From: Allodiplogaster sudhausi
Taxonomy: Eukaryota > Nematoda > Chromadorea > Rhabditida > Diplogasteridae
DNA length: 64,000 nt
Reading direction: 5' to 3'
NCBI GenBank assembly: GCA_945643635.1
Contig: CALZFC010000100.1
Coordinates: 327,501 to 391,500, forward strand
The notes under the pieces are model-generated. The model ran no database searches. It saw only the letters and a list, made by a program, of their open reading frames with translations, and was not told the DNA's origin. This document shows, piece by piece, positions 63,957 to 64,000 of this stretch. The position numbers and the translations under genes are program-made. Every line of letters begins with the position of its first letter. Position 1 is the first letter of the stretch.

Positions 63957-64000
63957 TTCTCTCTCTCTCGCTCTCTATCTCTCTCACTCTCTCTCTCTTT
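60940..64000. other. Microsatellite-rich right end
   Basis: GA at about 61200-61235, CT at about 61380-61545 (with a 19-20 bp unit, tctccgctctcgtcgac, in two copies at about 61442-61482), GA at about 61640-61930, CT at 62160-62240, GA at 62385-62480, CT at 63140-63325, GA at 63480-63600 and CT at 63905 to the end. No exon was supported. Confidence 0.55.

Overview
The window is animal nuclear DNA. It holds intron-rich genes with GT..AG splice sites, 24-270 bp exons, AT-rich introns, and a metazoan secretory protein (BAIAP3/UNC13-4 family) beside a perforin-2/MPEG1-like protein. Gene content suggests an invertebrate, probably a protostome, but the phylum cannot be read from the sequence. No rRNA, tRNA, CRISPR array or prokaryotic operon was seen.

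Layout. About 1-41 kb is gene-poor and saturated with (GA)n/(CT)n microsatellites on both strands; most long open frames there are Ser/Leu/Phe or Arg/Glu repeat translations. In it lie small GC-rich islands that behave like plus-strand exons: a Ser/Pro-rich set at 7.2-11.2 kb, a 271 bp exon at 14.6 kb, and short exons at 20.0, 26.5, 27.5, 33.1, 34.5 and 41.4 kb. Four of these (26.5, 33.1, 34.5, 41.4 kb) begin with ATG and all end in the same splice phase, the phase needed by the first certain exon of the big gene at 43,885. I infer alternative first exons with very long introns.

43,885-54,681 (+) is the best-supported gene: 34 exons in one consistent reading frame, about 1,160 codons, order C2-MUN-C2, ending at a stop. 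It is a BAIAP3/UNC13-4 orthologue, a Ca2+-regulated vesicle priming and trafficking factor. Here microsatellites almost vanish and introns are short.

55,839-59,403 (-) is convergent with it and looks like a single-pass membrane MACPF protein of the MPEG1/perforin-2 type. The middle of the expected protein is absent, and in its place lies a 1.64 kb imperfect inverted repeat (56,964-58,601). 59,488-60,404 (+) is an unrecognised candidate multi-exon gene and 60,809-60,939 (+) an isolated LRR-like exon; from 61.2 kb onward GA/CT tracts resume.

Repeats of note: a 444 bp TA-flanked pogo/Tigger-like MITE (13,655-14,098), a 156 bp perfect palindrome centred on (TA)n (31,472-31,627), a partial tandem duplication with a deleted second copy (23,015-25,140), a 145 bp dispersed pair (36,231 and 40,147), and a 130 bp G-tract.
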